Part shown: in pieces, positions 63,859 through 64,000 of the stretch
How the letters are laid out: every line of letters begins with the position of its first letter
Position numbering within the stretch: position 1 is the stretch's first letter
Origin: an uncultured Bacteroides sp.
GTDB lineage: Bacteria > Bacteroidota > Bacteroidia > Bacteroidales > Bacteroidaceae
Reading direction: 5' to 3'
Length of the DNA: 64,000 nt
Assembly: GCA_949289265.1 (NCBI GenBank)
Contig: CASENE010000106.1
Coordinates: forward strand, 1-64,000
Translations under genes and position numbers: made by a program
Notes under the pieces: generated by a model
Told to the model about the DNA's origin: nothing
The model's input: only the letters and a program-made list of their open reading frames with translations
The model's database searches: none

Positions 63859-63996
63859 ATGTTGATTGTTAGTTTATCGCACAAAGCTACGGACAAGGAG
63901 AGGGGAAGTAGCTACCTTGGTATAGAAAAGGTGGCACCTTTTCCTACAATCAGTGGCACCTTTTCCTACAATCAGTGCCACTGATTCTTATCCTTC
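63859..63996. repeat. 22-bp tandem hairpin array G2 with leader, upstream of the dehydrogenase gene
   Basis: GTG(G/C)CAC-type units start at 63931, 63953 and 63975, exactly 22 bp apart, with CTACAATCA between. The 72-bp leader from 63859 matches that at 48862. On the minus strand the leader contains TAGCTTTG, a -7 type element, so the element may carry the dehydrogenase promoter. It runs to the window edge. Confidence 0.85.
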
Positions 63997-64000
63997 CCTT

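Overview
The window looks like a chromosomal segment of a Bacteroidales bacterium, most likely Bacteroidaceae and rather G+C-rich for the group. The evidence is the gene content: FimA/Mfa-type fimbriae, DUF3575, DUF5119, DUF4906 and DUF4469 proteins, S46 dipeptidyl-peptidases, a fused BioB-BioA, a NigD-like lipoprotein, a DUF4286-ruvC pair and a type-3 ProRS. Promoters also fit the Bacteroides form TTTG ... TAnnTTTG. No rRNA, intact transposon, prophage or CRISPR array was seen.

Layout. 0-11.5 kb: the 3' end of carB, a TamL-like Omp85 lipoprotein, DUF1893, a Tat-exported aldo/keto reductase with ferredoxin motifs, a translationally coupled lon-tgt-lptG-type operon on the minus strand, trmN6, and tRNA-Pro and tRNA-Ala flanking an ISAon1-type transposase remnant. 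11.5-15.3 kb: DUF4286-ruvC, then an ECF sigma factor coupled to a protein that joins a cytoplasmic segment, one membrane helix and an outer-membrane-type barrel, then a NigD-like lipoprotein. 15.7-21.9 kb: hisH-hisA-hisF-hisIE, an FtsE-like ATPase, lysC and lysA. 22-31.9 kb: a fimbrial locus on the minus strand (DUF3575, DUF5119, fimbrillin, an HU-like DUF4469 protein, a second fimbrillin, a FimA-like subunit and a 1039-residue DUF4906 lipoprotein). 32.2-36.6 kb: DUF3805, an ABC-F ATPase, a PHP histidinol-phosphatase-like enzyme and two thioredoxins. 36.7-41.2 kb: two S46 peptidases whose specificity residues predict DPP11 (Arg673) and DPP7 (Gly672) types. 41.5-48.1 kb: DUF4369 lipoprotein, CobW-type GTPase, PlsC, metallophosphoesterase, a second ECF sigma with a membrane partner, and a GT2 glycosyltransferase. 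48.2-54.2 kb: biotin synthesis genes bioBA-bioF-bioG-bioC-bioD. 54.6-64 kb: proS, a fucose-isomerase-like protein, a GNAT/IbrA-like/IbrB-like three-gene cassette, serB, a thioredoxin-fold protein without active-site cysteines, tRNA-Gly, tRNA-Arg and a D-2-hydroxyacid dehydrogenase.

The most striking unexplained structure lies between genes. At least nine intergenic places carry short tandem arrays with a period of 21-23 bp, mostly exactly 22 bp. Almost every unit contains a small inverted repeat whose arms differ between arrays, and sometimes between units, while staying complementary. Five arrays share one boundary sequence (CAGCGTTTAGTGGC or close variants). Two others share a ~72-bp leader placed just upstream of a start codon. 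The arrays are not CRISPRs, because there are no spacers.

All functional assignments come from reading motifs and from knowledge of the families; no database search was run.
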